The notes under the pieces: model-generated
The model's input: the letters and a program-made list of their open reading frames with translations, nothing else
The model's database searches: none
What the model was told of the DNA's origin: nothing
Made by a program: the position numbers and the translations under genes
Part shown: one piece after another, positions 25,752-33,378 of the stretch
Numbering within the stretch: position 1 is the stretch's first letter
Layout of the letters: each line of letters begins with the position of its first letter
From: Rhizobium sp. BK650
GTDB taxonomy: Bacteria; Pseudomonadota; Alphaproteobacteria; Rhizobiales; Rhizobiaceae
Length of the DNA: 64,000 nt
Assembly: GCF_014195325.1 (NCBI RefSeq)
Contig: NZ_JACIBK010000001.1
Span: forward strand, 620,001 to 684,000
Direction of reading: 5' to 3'

Positions 25752-26714
25752 ATGGTATCGAACAGACTTCCCATCATTCTGATCGCACTCGCGGTCCTTC
25801 TCGTCATTCTTTATTCGTCGATCTTCGTGGTCAATGCGCGTGAGCAGGCGATCGTCGTGCGCTTCGGTCAGATCCAGTCGGTGAAGAGCGATCCGGGCAT
25901 CTATTTCAAACTGCCGTTCGGCTTCATGGATGCCGACCGCGTGCAGTTCGTGGAAAGGCGGGCGCTGAGGCTCGACCTCGACAATATCCGCGTTCAGGTT
26001 CAGGACGGTCAGACCTTCGATGTCGATGCCTTCGTGATCTACAACATCGCGGATGTGCGCCGTTTCCGTGAAACTGTGTCGGGCGACCGTGACGCCGCGG
26101 AGGCACGACTGCGTGCGCAACTCGATTCCTCGCTTCGCCGTGTCTACGGCCTGCGCGACTACAATGCCGCACTTTCGGAAGAGCGAGTAGCGATGATGCT
26201 CGAGATCCGTGACGATCTGCGCATCGATGCCGAAAACCTCGGCCTGCATATCGATGACGTTCGCATCCGCCGAACCGATCTGTCGCCGGAAGTGGCTCCG
26301 AATACCTACAACGCGATGCGCTCCGAACGTTTGGCCGAGGCCGAGCGCATCCGCGCGGCAGGCAACGAAGAAGGCCAGCGTCGTCGGGCTGTTGCCGACC
26401 GCCAGGTTGTCGAGATCACTGCGGATGCGCAGCGCGATTCCGAAATTCTGCGCGGTCAGGGTGACGCTGATCGTAACCGCATCTTCGCGGAAGCCTTCGG
26501 CAAGGATCCGGCGTTCTTCGAGTTCTACCGCTCGATGTCGGCCTATTCCTCTGCGCTCTCCTCGCCGGATACGACGCTGGTTCTGTCGCCGACCTCGCAG
26601 TTCTTCCGCTACTTCGAGAACGCGAGCGGTAATCAACCTGCCGCACCCGGCCAGACCGGCGGGCTCGTGCCGCCGGCGGCACAGCCTGCACCTGCGGCTC
26701 CGGCAGCGAACTGA
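25752..26714 (+). CDS. hflC: HflC, modulator of FtsH protease
   Basis: 320 residues with one N-terminal helix (LPIILIALAVLLVILYSSIFVV) followed by the SPFH domain (NAREQAIVVRFGQIQSVKSD). The typical HflC segment DPAFFEFYRSMSAYSSALSS is present near the end, and the tail is Ala/Pro-rich. It partners HflK in the periplasmic cage on FtsH. It overlaps nothing but is spaced by only 3 bp from hflK, so translational coupling is likely. Confidence 0.94.
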   Translation: MVSNRLPIILIALAVLLVILYSSIFVVNAREQAIVVRFGQIQSVKSDPGIYFKLPFGFMDADRVQFVERRALRLDLDNIRVQVQDGQTFDVDAFVIYNIADVRRFRETVSGDRDAAEARLRAQLDSSLRRVYGLRDYNAALSEERVAMMLEIRDDLRIDAENLGLHIDDVRIRRTDLSPEVAPNTYNAMRSERLAEAERIRAAGNEEGQRRRAVADRQVVEITADAQRDSEILRGQGDADRNRIFAEAFGKDPAFFEFYRSMSAYSSALSSPDTTLVLSPTSQFFRYFENASGNQPAAPGQTGGLVPPAAQPAPAAPAAN

Positions 26715-26725
26715 CGACGCGACGA

Positions 26726-26911
26726 ATGCAAGACTTCCTCACCGGACTTGCATTCTTCCTCATCATCGAGGGGCTGGTCTACGCACTGGCCCCTCGTTTT
26801 CTTATCGAGATGGCGAAGTTGCTTCCCAGTGTTTCCGAGGGGCGTTTAAGAGCTTTCGGGCTGGCGGCAACGGCGCTTGGTGTGGCCTCGGTCTGGTTTT
26901 TACGAGGCTAG
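26726..26911 (+). CDS. DUF2065 small membrane protein (YjeT-like)
   Basis: A 61-residue protein with two hydrophobic helices: DFLTGLAFFLIIEGLVYALAP and FGLAATALGVASVWFL, the DUF2065 pattern. In many proteobacteria this gene sits next to hflKC, and here it follows hflC by 11 bp, so it probably belongs to the same operon. Its function is unknown; a role with FtsH/HflKC is only inferred from context. Confidence 0.85.
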   Translation: MQDFLTGLAFFLIIEGLVYALAPRFLIEMAKLLPSVSEGRLRAFGLAATALGVASVWFLRG

Positions 26912-27014
26912 ATCACATTCGCACGGGGATTTCTCGAAAAGGTGATTTCGCCCTCCATCATTCCGCCTTATGCTGATGTTGTATGTGCGTTTTTATCCCA
27001 GACGAGGAAGCTTG

Positions 27015-28802
27015 ATGGCCCCCACGAATCGCTCGCCCTTCAGACGAACGCTCGCGCTCCTGGCCGGCACAGCCCTCCTGGCGAATATCGGCGCAGGCGG
27101 TATTGCGCATGCGCAAACCGCCTCGGCGCCTGCGGCACCTGAACAGGCAGCACCGGCCCCTGCGGCTCCTCAGTCAGCTCCTGCCGCACCTCAGCCGACG
27201 CCGGTTTCTCCGGCTGTAGCCGCGCCTGCCGCTCCGCCCATGCAGATGACGGCTCCGGCCCGTGGCCCGGATTCGGTCGCCGATCTTGCCGAAGGGCTGC
27301 TCGATGCCGTGGTCAATATTTCCACCTCGCAGAATGTGAAGGACGACGAGGGTGCAGGCCCGGCGCCGCGTGCGCCCGACGGCTCGCCCTTCCAGGAATT
27401 CTTCAACGACTTCTTCAACAAGCAGCAGGGCAATCGCGCGCCGAACCACAATGTCAGTTCGCTCGGCTCCGGCTTCGTCATTGATCCCTCAGGCTATATC
27501 GTCACGAACAACCACGTGATCGAGGGCGCTGACGATATCGAGGTCAATTTCGCCAATGGCATGAAATTGAAGGCCAAGCTGATCGGCACCGATACAAAGA
27601 CCGACCTTTCGGTCCTCAAGGTGGAGCCGAAGCAGCCGCTGAAATTCGTCAAGTTCGGCGATTCCAGCGTCATGCGCATCGGCGACTGGGTGATGGCGAT
27701 CGGCAACCCCTTCGGCTTCGGCGGTTCGGTGACAGTCGGCATTATTTCCGGCCGCGGACGTAACATCAATGCCGGACCCTACGACAACTTTATCCAGACG
27801 GATGCGGCCATCAACAAGGGCAATTCCGGCGGCCCGCTCTTCAATATGAAGGGCGAGGTGATCGGCATCAACACCGCGATCATCTCTCCGTCTGGCGGTT
27901 CGATCGGTATCGGTTTTGCTGTGCCCTCGGAGCTTGCCTCCGGTGTCGTCGATCAGCTTCGCGAATATGGCGAAACGCGCCGCGGTTGGCTCGGCGTGCG
28001 CATCCAACCCGTAACCGACGAAGTGGCCGACAGCCTCGGCCTCGACAGCGCCAGAGGCGCGCTCGTTGCCGGCGTCATCAAGGGTGGGCCGGTCGATGAC
28101 GGTTCGATCAAGGCGGGCGATGTGATCTTGAAATTCGACGGCAAGGCCGTCAGCGAGATGCGCGACCTGCCGCGCGTAGTGGCCGAAAGCTCCGTCGGCA
28201 AGCAGGTCGACGTGGTGGTGCTGCGCGACGGCAAGGAGCAGACCGTCAAGGTGACGCTCGGCCGTCTCGAAGACAGCGACCAGGCGGCCGCCAATGACAA
28301 TTCGGGCGATGATGGCGTCATCAATCCCGATCCCGGTGAAAACAACGATATGGACGAACCGGATCAGGGGGGCGATCAGGGGCAGGCCGCGCCTGACGGG
28401 CAGGATTCGCAGCCGCAGGGTCGGGGTCAGAATCAGCAGGGCCAGAACCAGCAGGGACAGAACCAGCAGGGGCAGAATAAGGCGGCGCCGGATCAGGCCA
28501 CGCCCAAGCATGTGCTTGGTCTCTCGCTCTCGCTGCTCAGCCCCGAAACCCGCAAGGCCTTCGGCATTGCCGAAAGCGTCGATGGCGTAGTCGTGACCGA
28601 AGTCGCGCCGGGTTCGGCTGCTGCCGAAAAGGGCCTGAAGCCTGGCGACGTGATCGTCGAAGTGGCGCAGGAGTTCATGAAGTCGCCGGATGCGGTTGCC
28701 AGCAAGGTGCAGTCGCTGAAGCAGGAAGGCCGGCGCAATGCGCAGATGATGGTTGCCGCGGCGAATGGCGACCTGCGTTTTGTTGCGGTGCCGATGGAGT
28801 AG
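27015..28802 (+). CDS. degP: Periplasmic serine endoprotease DegP/HtrA (Do family)
   Basis: A 595-residue secreted protease and chaperone. An N-terminal signal peptide ends near AHAQ, followed by a long Ala/Pro-rich linker. The trypsin-like domain has His167 (TNNHVIEG), Asp197 (KTDLSV) and Ser271 (GNSGGPLF). Two PDZ domains follow, about 300-400 and 500-590. Between them is an unusual Gln/Asn tract built from the pentapeptide NQQGQ. Start: ATG 27015 after GAGGA. It lies downstream of hflKC; envelope quality control is the shared theme. It ends at a strong terminator. Confidence 0.93.
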   Translation: MAPTNRSPFRRTLALLAGTALLANIGAGGIAHAQTASAPAAPEQAAPAPAAPQSAPAAPQPTPVSPAVAAPAAPPMQMTAPARGPDSVADLAEGLLDAVVNISTSQNVKDDEGAGPAPRAPDGSPFQEFFNDFFNKQQGNRAPNHNVSSLGSGFVIDPSGYIVTNNHVIEGADDIEVNFANGMKLKAKLIGTDTKTDLSVLKVEPKQPLKFVKFGDSSVMRIGDWVMAIGNPFGFGGSVTVGIISGRGRNINAGPYDNFIQTDAAINKGNSGGPLFNMKGEVIGINTAIISPSGGSIGIGFAVPSELASGVVDQLREYGETRRGWLGVRIQPVTDEVADSLGLDSARGALVAGVIKGGPVDDGSIKAGDVILKFDGKAVSEMRDLPRVVAESSVGKQVDVVVLRDGKEQTVKVTLGRLEDSDQAAANDNSGDDGVINPDPGENNDMDEPDQGGDQGQAAPDGQDSQPQGRGQNQQGQNQQGQNQQGQNKAAPDQATPKHVLGLSLSLLSPETRKAFGIAESVDGVVVTEVAPGSAAAEKGLKPGDVIVEVAQEFMKSPDAVASKVQSLKQEGRRNAQMMVAAANGDLRFVAVPME

Positions 28803-28827
28803 CGGCTGCTGATATGGGCCGAATGAC

Positions 28828-28853
28828 AAAAGGAGCGGTTGGCCGCTCCTTTT
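28828..28853. terminator. Bidirectional terminator between degP and serB
   Basis: A perfect inverted repeat, AAAAGGAGCGG - TTGG - CCGCTCCTTTT, with T-runs on both strands, separates the convergent genes. Confidence 0.9.
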
Positions 28854-28875
28854 CTATTTCTAGAATGCCCCGCGC

Positions 28876-29766
28876 TCACGTTGTCACGAAATCAGTCTTC
28901 CGGTAGCCCTGGATATAGAGCAGGGCCGTGAGGTCGCCGTGGTTGATCTGCATGTCTGCTTCGGCGGCCACAGTCGGCTTCGCGTGAAGGGCGACGCCGG
29001 AGCCGGCCAGCTGCAGCATGCCGAGATCGTTGGCGCCGTCGCCGACGGCGAGAGCGTCTTCAGGTGAGATGCCGAGGCGGGCTGTGATGTCGTTCAGGGC
29101 GTCGACCTTGGCCTGCTTGCCGAGGATCGGTTCGGCGACATGGCCGGACAGCAAACCGCCTTCATCGAGCAGAATATTGGCGCGGTGTTCGTCGAAACCG
29201 ATGACGGCAGCGATGCGGCTGGTGAAGACAGTGAAGCCGCCGGAGACGAGTGCGGTGTAGTAACCCCTGGATTTCATGGTGGCGATGAGCTCGGGGCCGC
29301 CAGGCGTCAGGGTGATGCGTTTGGCGATGACCTCGTCGACGACTGATATCGGCAGACCTTTCAGGAGGGCGACGCGTTCACGCAGCGCCGGTTCGAAGGC
29401 GATCTCGCCATTCATGGCGCGGGCGGTGATCGCGGCGACCTTTTCTTTCAGGCCGACTTCAGCGGCAAGTTCGTCGATGCATTCCTGACCAATCATGGTG
29501 GAATCCATGTCGGCGATCAGCAGCTTCTTGCGGCGGGTTTCCTGTTCCTGGATAACCAGATCGATCGGATTGCTGGCGATAACGGCGAGCAGATTGGCCC
29601 TGGCCGCTTCGCCGTCCGTGCCATCGGCGAGCACGATATCGCAGGCAATGCCATCGGCCAGCCAGTAGAGCCCGGATGCCTTGACGGCCTCGGCCGCACG
29701 TTCGGCGATCGCAGGCGAAAGAACGGGGTTTGACGGATTGGCAACAAGCGTGGCAACGAGGGCCAT
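28876..29766 (-). CDS. serB: Phosphoserine phosphatase
   Basis: Last step of serine synthesis, L-phosphoserine to serine. 296 residues: an N-terminal ACT-like part, then the HAD core with DMDSTMIGQECIDELA (nucleophile and general acid Asp), SGGFTVFTSRIA, and AVGDGANDLGMLQLAG with GVALHAKPTV. Start: Met at 29766 (MALVATLV), after AGAAGG. Its start codon shares bases with the divergent miaA region: the CATG at 29764-29767 carries the serB ATG on the minus strand. Confidence 0.94.
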   Translation of the reverse strand: MALVATLVANPSNPVLSPAIAERAAEAVKASGLYWLADGIACDIVLADGTDGEAARANLLAVIASNPIDLVIQEQETRRKKLLIADMDSTMIGQECIDELAAEVGLKEKVAAITARAMNGEIAFEPALRERVALLKGLPISVVDEVIAKRITLTPGGPELIATMKSRGYYTALVSGGFTVFTSRIAAVIGFDEHRANILLDEGGLLSGHVAEPILGKQAKVDALNDITARLGISPEDALAVGDGANDLGMLQLAGSGVALHAKPTVAAEADMQINHGDLTALLYIQGYRKTDFVTT

Positions 29767-29767
29767 G

Positions 29768-30661
29768 ATGGAAAACCTTCTGAGCACTTTGAATGCGATC
29801 CTGATAACCGGGCCGACTGCCAGCGGCAAGTCCGCGCTCGCGGTAGAACTGGCCAAACAGCATGGCGGCGTGGTGGTCAATGCCGACAGTATGCAGGTCT
29901 ATGACACATTGCGGGTGCTGACGGCACGGCCTTCGGAAGAAGATATGGAGGGCGTGCCGCACCATCTCTACGGTCACGTGCCGGCGGGGCAGGCCTATTC
30001 GACCGGCGCCTGGCTGCGGGACGTTGCGGTCCTCCTGCCGCGCATCCGCGCCGAGGGAAAGTTGCCGGTCTTCGTCGGCGGCACGGGTCTCTATTTCAAG
30101 GCACTGACGGGCGGGCTTTCGGATATGCCTGTCATCCCCGAGGAGATCCGCCAGCGGCTGCGGGGCCGACTGCTGCAGGGGGGCGCGGAGGGACTGCATG
30201 CGGAGCTCGCCAATGCCGATCCTGCCGTTGCCGAAAGCCTCAATCCGCAGGACGGGCAGAGGATCGTGCGGGCGCTCGAAATTTTCGAGGCGACGGGCCA
30301 GTCGATCGCTGATTTCCAGGGCCAGGCGGGGCCAGTCATCATCCATCCCGAGACGGCGCGCAAGGTGGTCGTGTTGCCGGATCGCGCCGTACTGCATCGG
30401 CGCATCAATGGCCGTTTCGAGAAGATGCTGGAGCAGGGCGCGGAAGAGGAGGTGAAGGCACTTCTGGCGCTCGAACTCTCCCCGGAAATGCCGGTCATGA
30501 AGGCGATTGGTGTGTCACAGATTGCTGCCATGCTGCGCGGTGAGATGAGTCGTGACGAGGTGATCGAGCGTGGCGCGGCGGCAACACGGCAATACGCCAA
30601 GCGGCAGATGACCTGGTTCCGCAATCAGATGGACGAAAGCTGGGAAAGGCTTTCTTCCTGA
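29768..30661 (+). CDS. miaA: tRNA dimethylallyltransferase
   Basis: Transfers a dimethylallyl group to A37 of tRNAs that read UNN codons. 297 residues: P-loop ITGPTASGKSALAVELA, then NADSMQVYDTLRVLTARPS (substrate Asp/Ser), PVFVGGTGLYFKAL, and QRIVRALEIFEATGQSI. Start: the second of two adjacent ATGs, 29768, is five bases after GAGGG; the first, 29765, overlaps the serB start. The gene is head-to-head with serB with no spacer, so each promoter lies inside the other's coding region. Confidence 0.94.
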   Translation: MENLLSTLNAILITGPTASGKSALAVELAKQHGGVVVNADSMQVYDTLRVLTARPSEEDMEGVPHHLYGHVPAGQAYSTGAWLRDVAVLLPRIRAEGKLPVFVGGTGLYFKALTGGLSDMPVIPEEIRQRLRGRLLQGGAEGLHAELANADPAVAESLNPQDGQRIVRALEIFEATGQSIADFQGQAGPVIIHPETARKVVVLPDRAVLHRRINGRFEKMLEQGAEEEVKALLALELSPEMPVMKAIGVSQIAAMLRGEMSRDEVIERGAAATRQYAKRQMTWFRNQMDESWERLSS

Positions 30662-30737
30662 GACGGCGACAGCATCGCTCCCGCCTGCAAGGCGCTAGAA
30701 TGATTTTCGAATCATAGCTAGCGGAGCTTCGGGGCGC

Positions 30738-30971
30738 ATGAACAATTTTCTCGCCAAGACACTTTCTTCCATCAACGCACTGATCGCGATCGTCATCCTT
30801 GCCTATTTCACGCTTGCAGGCGCGATGTATATGCACTTGATCGGTGCGATCCTGGGCGCCATTGTCGGCATCGTCGTCGCGGCGCTCGTCTGCGGCACGA
30901 TCGCATTCCTGACGCTGATCGAGCGTCATCTGGCGGAAATTGCGGCGGCAACGCGCCAGCCGCGTTCATGA
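30738..30971 (+). CDS. Small membrane protein, unknown
   Basis: 77 residues. Two hydrophobic helices (INALIAIVILAYFTLAGAMY and IGAILGAIVGIVVAALVCGTIAFL) with a charged C terminus (ERHLAEIAAATRQPRS). Start ATG 30738, preceded by GGAGC. No known family comes to mind. It converges on the HerA-like ATPase gene with 7 bp between stop codons. Confidence 0.65.
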   Translation: MNNFLAKTLSSINALIAIVILAYFTLAGAMYMHLIGAILGAIVGIVVAALVCGTIAFLTLIERHLAEIAAATRQPRS

Positions 30972-30978
30972 GCTGCCC

Positions 30979-33042
30979 TCAATCCTTGTCGTAAAGGCTG
31001 CTCAACGGCTTCTTGAGAATACTTTCGCGCAGCGACATTCCGGGGTCACGTCGGGCAGGCGATGTCTGTTCGCCGAAAGCTGGCCTGGGCTGATCATCGC
31101 GGCGCATTTCGCGGCGGAGCGCCTCAAGCCGGGCGTCGATCGAGGTCTGCGGCGAGAGCGGAGGCGGTTCGGGCATGACACGGCTTTGCGGCGGAGGTTC
31201 TGCTCGCTGCGAGCGATCCTGCGGCAGGAGGTCGGGACGATAGGGTTCGAGCGCCACCTCCGACGCCGGCGAGGCGGCGTGAAACGGATCGGCTGCTTCG
31301 CCGGTCAAGTCGTCTGCCGGCTCGGGGCTCTCTGCCAAGGCCGACGTGTAGCTCTGCTGGAAGGTGGAAATATCCGGGCTTGCGGTAATCGCCCTCATGC
31401 GGGTGACGATGCGGCGCAGATCGACGGTATCAGGATCTTCCTCGGCATGTTTGCTGGTGGCGCTGTGTGCTTTCGGCAGCAGATTTTCGTCGACGCGCGT
31501 GAAGCGCATGCGCATCGGCACGCGGATTGCCTCGCCGAAGGCGATCGCCTCGCCGTTGCCGATCGAGGAGATGAAGCTCGTCGTCGAGATCGAGGAATTG
31601 GGGATGGCCGAGCGGATGATTTCCTGGTCGCGATCGTTGGCAAGGCGCATGGCAAAGAGCGTCGAGCACTGCGACAGGATCGTCTGGTCGAGCTCGCCGG
31701 GGCGCTGGGTGATAATACCGAGCGACACACCGTATTTGCGGCCCTCCTTGGCAATGCGGGCGATGGCCTGCCGTGTCGGGACGAAGCCGAGAGTCGGGTC
31801 AGACGGGATATAACGGTGCGCCTCTTCGCAGACGACAAGCATATGAATGGCGCCTTCGCTCCATAGCGCGATTTCGAAGGCCATGCGGCAGAGCACCGAG
31901 GCAACCGAATTGACGACTTCCGAGGGGATGCCGGCAAGCTGGAAAGTGCAGATCGGCCTGCTATCGCCCGGGATGCGAAAGATCTGTGCGATGGTCTCCG
32001 TGATCGTGTCGCTGATCGTGTTGTTGGAGAACATGAAGTGGTAACGCGGATCGTTGATCGCAGCGATGATGCGCATCTTCAGCGAGCGCAGGAACGGTTT
32101 TTCGGTGCGGCCTTCCAGCCGGCCAATGCGCTCGTCGATGAGGGCAAGGAGATCGGCGATGCGGTAGGGCACCGGGGTGTCGGCAGTGATCGAGCTCTTT
32201 TCCGTCTGGCGGCGCACCAGCGAACTGTCGCTCCCGCGGAAGGCGCGCTTGGCCTCCGGCAGGATATCGCGCAGCATGTCGAGTTCTTCCGGCACCGGCG
32301 GGCGGCCGCGGAAGACGACTTCGGCAAATTCTTCGAGCCTCATCAGCCAGAAGGGTAGGTCGAGCGTGTCGGTATCGATAGTGACGGCGTGTTTCGGGAA
32401 GGCGGCGGCAAATTCATTATGCGGATCGAGGATCAGCACGCGCAGCTTCGGATCGGCCTCGATCGCCTTGTTCAGCAGCAGCGAGACGGCAGTCGATTTG
32501 CCGACGCCGGTGGAGCCGACTACGGCGAAATGCTTCGACAGCATGGAGGGCACGTGGATCGCGGCGTCGATGCTTTCATCCTGCGTCAGGCTACCGATGA
32601 CGGCCGTCGCTCCCTTGCCGGCATCATAGATGCGCATAAGGTCGGCGGCGCGAATGCGATGGGCGATGGCGCCGAGATAGGGGTAGCGCGAAATGCCGGT
32701 CGAAAATTCCTCGCGGCCATCTTCCTCGACGCGGACTTCGCCGAGCAATTCGGTCTCGATGCGGAAGATATTGTCCTGACCTTCGCCCCAGCCCTGGTTG
32801 CCGGTATTCATGGAAAAGACGAGGGCGACGACGCGGTTTCTGCCGACGCTGATGGAAATCAGCCGGCCGACGGACCATAATTCGGTGAGATCGGTGCCGC
32901 CGGCTTCCGCCACGGCTGCAATGGTGGCGCGCGATCCGCTGCATGCAACGACACGCCCGAGAAACCTGTTCCCCGGCGTAAGGCTGTCGCGGCGATCCTG
33001 TTCGCCCGCCCTGCCGGACGTTCTCATGTCGTTATCGAGCAA
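30979..33042 (-). CDS. HerA-like ATPase (DUF87), predicted DNA translocase
   Basis: 687 residues. An N-terminal HAS-barrel-like part (GRVVACSGSRATIAAVAEAG) precedes a FtsK/HerA-type ATPase core. Walker A is VVGSTGVGKSTAVSLLL (about 175-191), Walker B-like VLILDPHNEF, and further motifs MLVVCEEAHRYIP and GIITQRPGELDQTILSQC. HerA-type ATPases pump DNA; the bacterial forms often pair with a nuclease NurA, which is not seen here. The C-terminal 130 residues are Pro/Ala/Glu-rich and probably disordered. Start: TTG 33042, seven bases after GGAG; the ATG at 33027 lacks a site. Confidence 0.85.
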   Translation of the reverse strand: MLDNDMRTSGRAGEQDRRDSLTPGNRFLGRVVACSGSRATIAAVAEAGGTDLTELWSVGRLISISVGRNRVVALVFSMNTGNQGWGEGQDNIFRIETELLGEVRVEEDGREEFSTGISRYPYLGAIAHRIRAADLMRIYDAGKGATAVIGSLTQDESIDAAIHVPSMLSKHFAVVGSTGVGKSTAVSLLLNKAIEADPKLRVLILDPHNEFAAAFPKHAVTIDTDTLDLPFWLMRLEEFAEVVFRGRPPVPEELDMLRDILPEAKRAFRGSDSSLVRRQTEKSSITADTPVPYRIADLLALIDERIGRLEGRTEKPFLRSLKMRIIAAINDPRYHFMFSNNTISDTITETIAQIFRIPGDSRPICTFQLAGIPSEVVNSVASVLCRMAFEIALWSEGAIHMLVVCEEAHRYIPSDPTLGFVPTRQAIARIAKEGRKYGVSLGIITQRPGELDQTILSQCSTLFAMRLANDRDQEIIRSAIPNSSISTTSFISSIGNGEAIAFGEAIRVPMRMRFTRVDENLLPKAHSATSKHAEEDPDTVDLRRIVTRMRAITASPDISTFQQSYTSALAESPEPADDLTGEAADPFHAASPASEVALEPYRPDLLPQDRSQRAEPPPQSRVMPEPPPLSPQTSIDARLEALRREMRRDDQPRPAFGEQTSPARRDPGMSLRESILKKPLSSLYDKD

Positions 33043-33204
33043 AGGGCTACTCCCCGCATGAAAGGGCAGGATATAATCGATCCTTTAACAAATCCTTCAG
33101 CCGCTGTTGGATCGCGCACCGCCTGGTTGGCAGCTATGACGGCTGCCGATTTTTTATGCGGGATGCGTTGACGCTGCGAAATTTTCTGTCTATCACTTCC
33201 GGCC

Positions 33205-33261
33205 ATGACAATTTCGAACATTCTTATCGTGGTGGGAAGGCGCATGGGCAGGATGGTGTAA
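33205..33261 (+). CDS. Branched-chain leader peptide of the ilv attenuator
   Basis: ATG 33205 starts an 18-residue peptide MTISNILIVVGRRMGRMV whose residues 6-10 are Ile-Leu-Ile-Val-Val, the control-codon run expected for a leader sensing branched-chain aminoacyl-tRNA. It ends at TAA 33261 inside the base of a stem-loop, with a terminator 34 bp later and ilvB downstream. This matches ilv attenuators of enteric bacteria and rhizobia in design. Confidence 0.8.
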   Translation: MTISNILIVVGRRMGRMV

Positions 33262-33317
33262 CCATCCGGCGATAGCCACCCATGCGCTAGACGAAGGCTC
33301 CTCAGGGGCCTTTTTTT
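33240..33317 (+). promoter_or_regulatory. Transcription attenuator of ilvB
   Basis: GCGCATGGG (33240-33248) pairs perfectly with CCCATGCGC (33279-33287) and encloses a second perfect stem GGATGG/CCATCC (33251-33267). Then AGGCTCC-TCA-GGGGCCT plus seven T (33295-33317) forms an intrinsic terminator. Position of the ribosome on the leader peptide should decide which stem forms, so shortage of Ile, Leu or Val should allow read-through. The exact antiterminator pairing is not resolved by eye. Confidence 0.75.
33295..33317 (+). terminator. Attenuator terminator hairpin
   Basis: Seven-pair hairpin with a 3-base loop and a T7 tract, placed 62 bp before the ilvB start. It stops leader transcripts when branched-chain amino acids are plentiful (inferred from design). 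Confidence 0.8.
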
Positions 33318-33378
33318 GTGCCCGAAATCAGGGCTTCCGGCCACACACTCAAATCCTCAGCATCAACGGAACAGACAC

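Noticed and set aside
27489..28829. 446-codon frame antisense to degP
   Set aside because: The degP reading frame has the catalytic triad and PDZ domains; the minus frame is a shadow.
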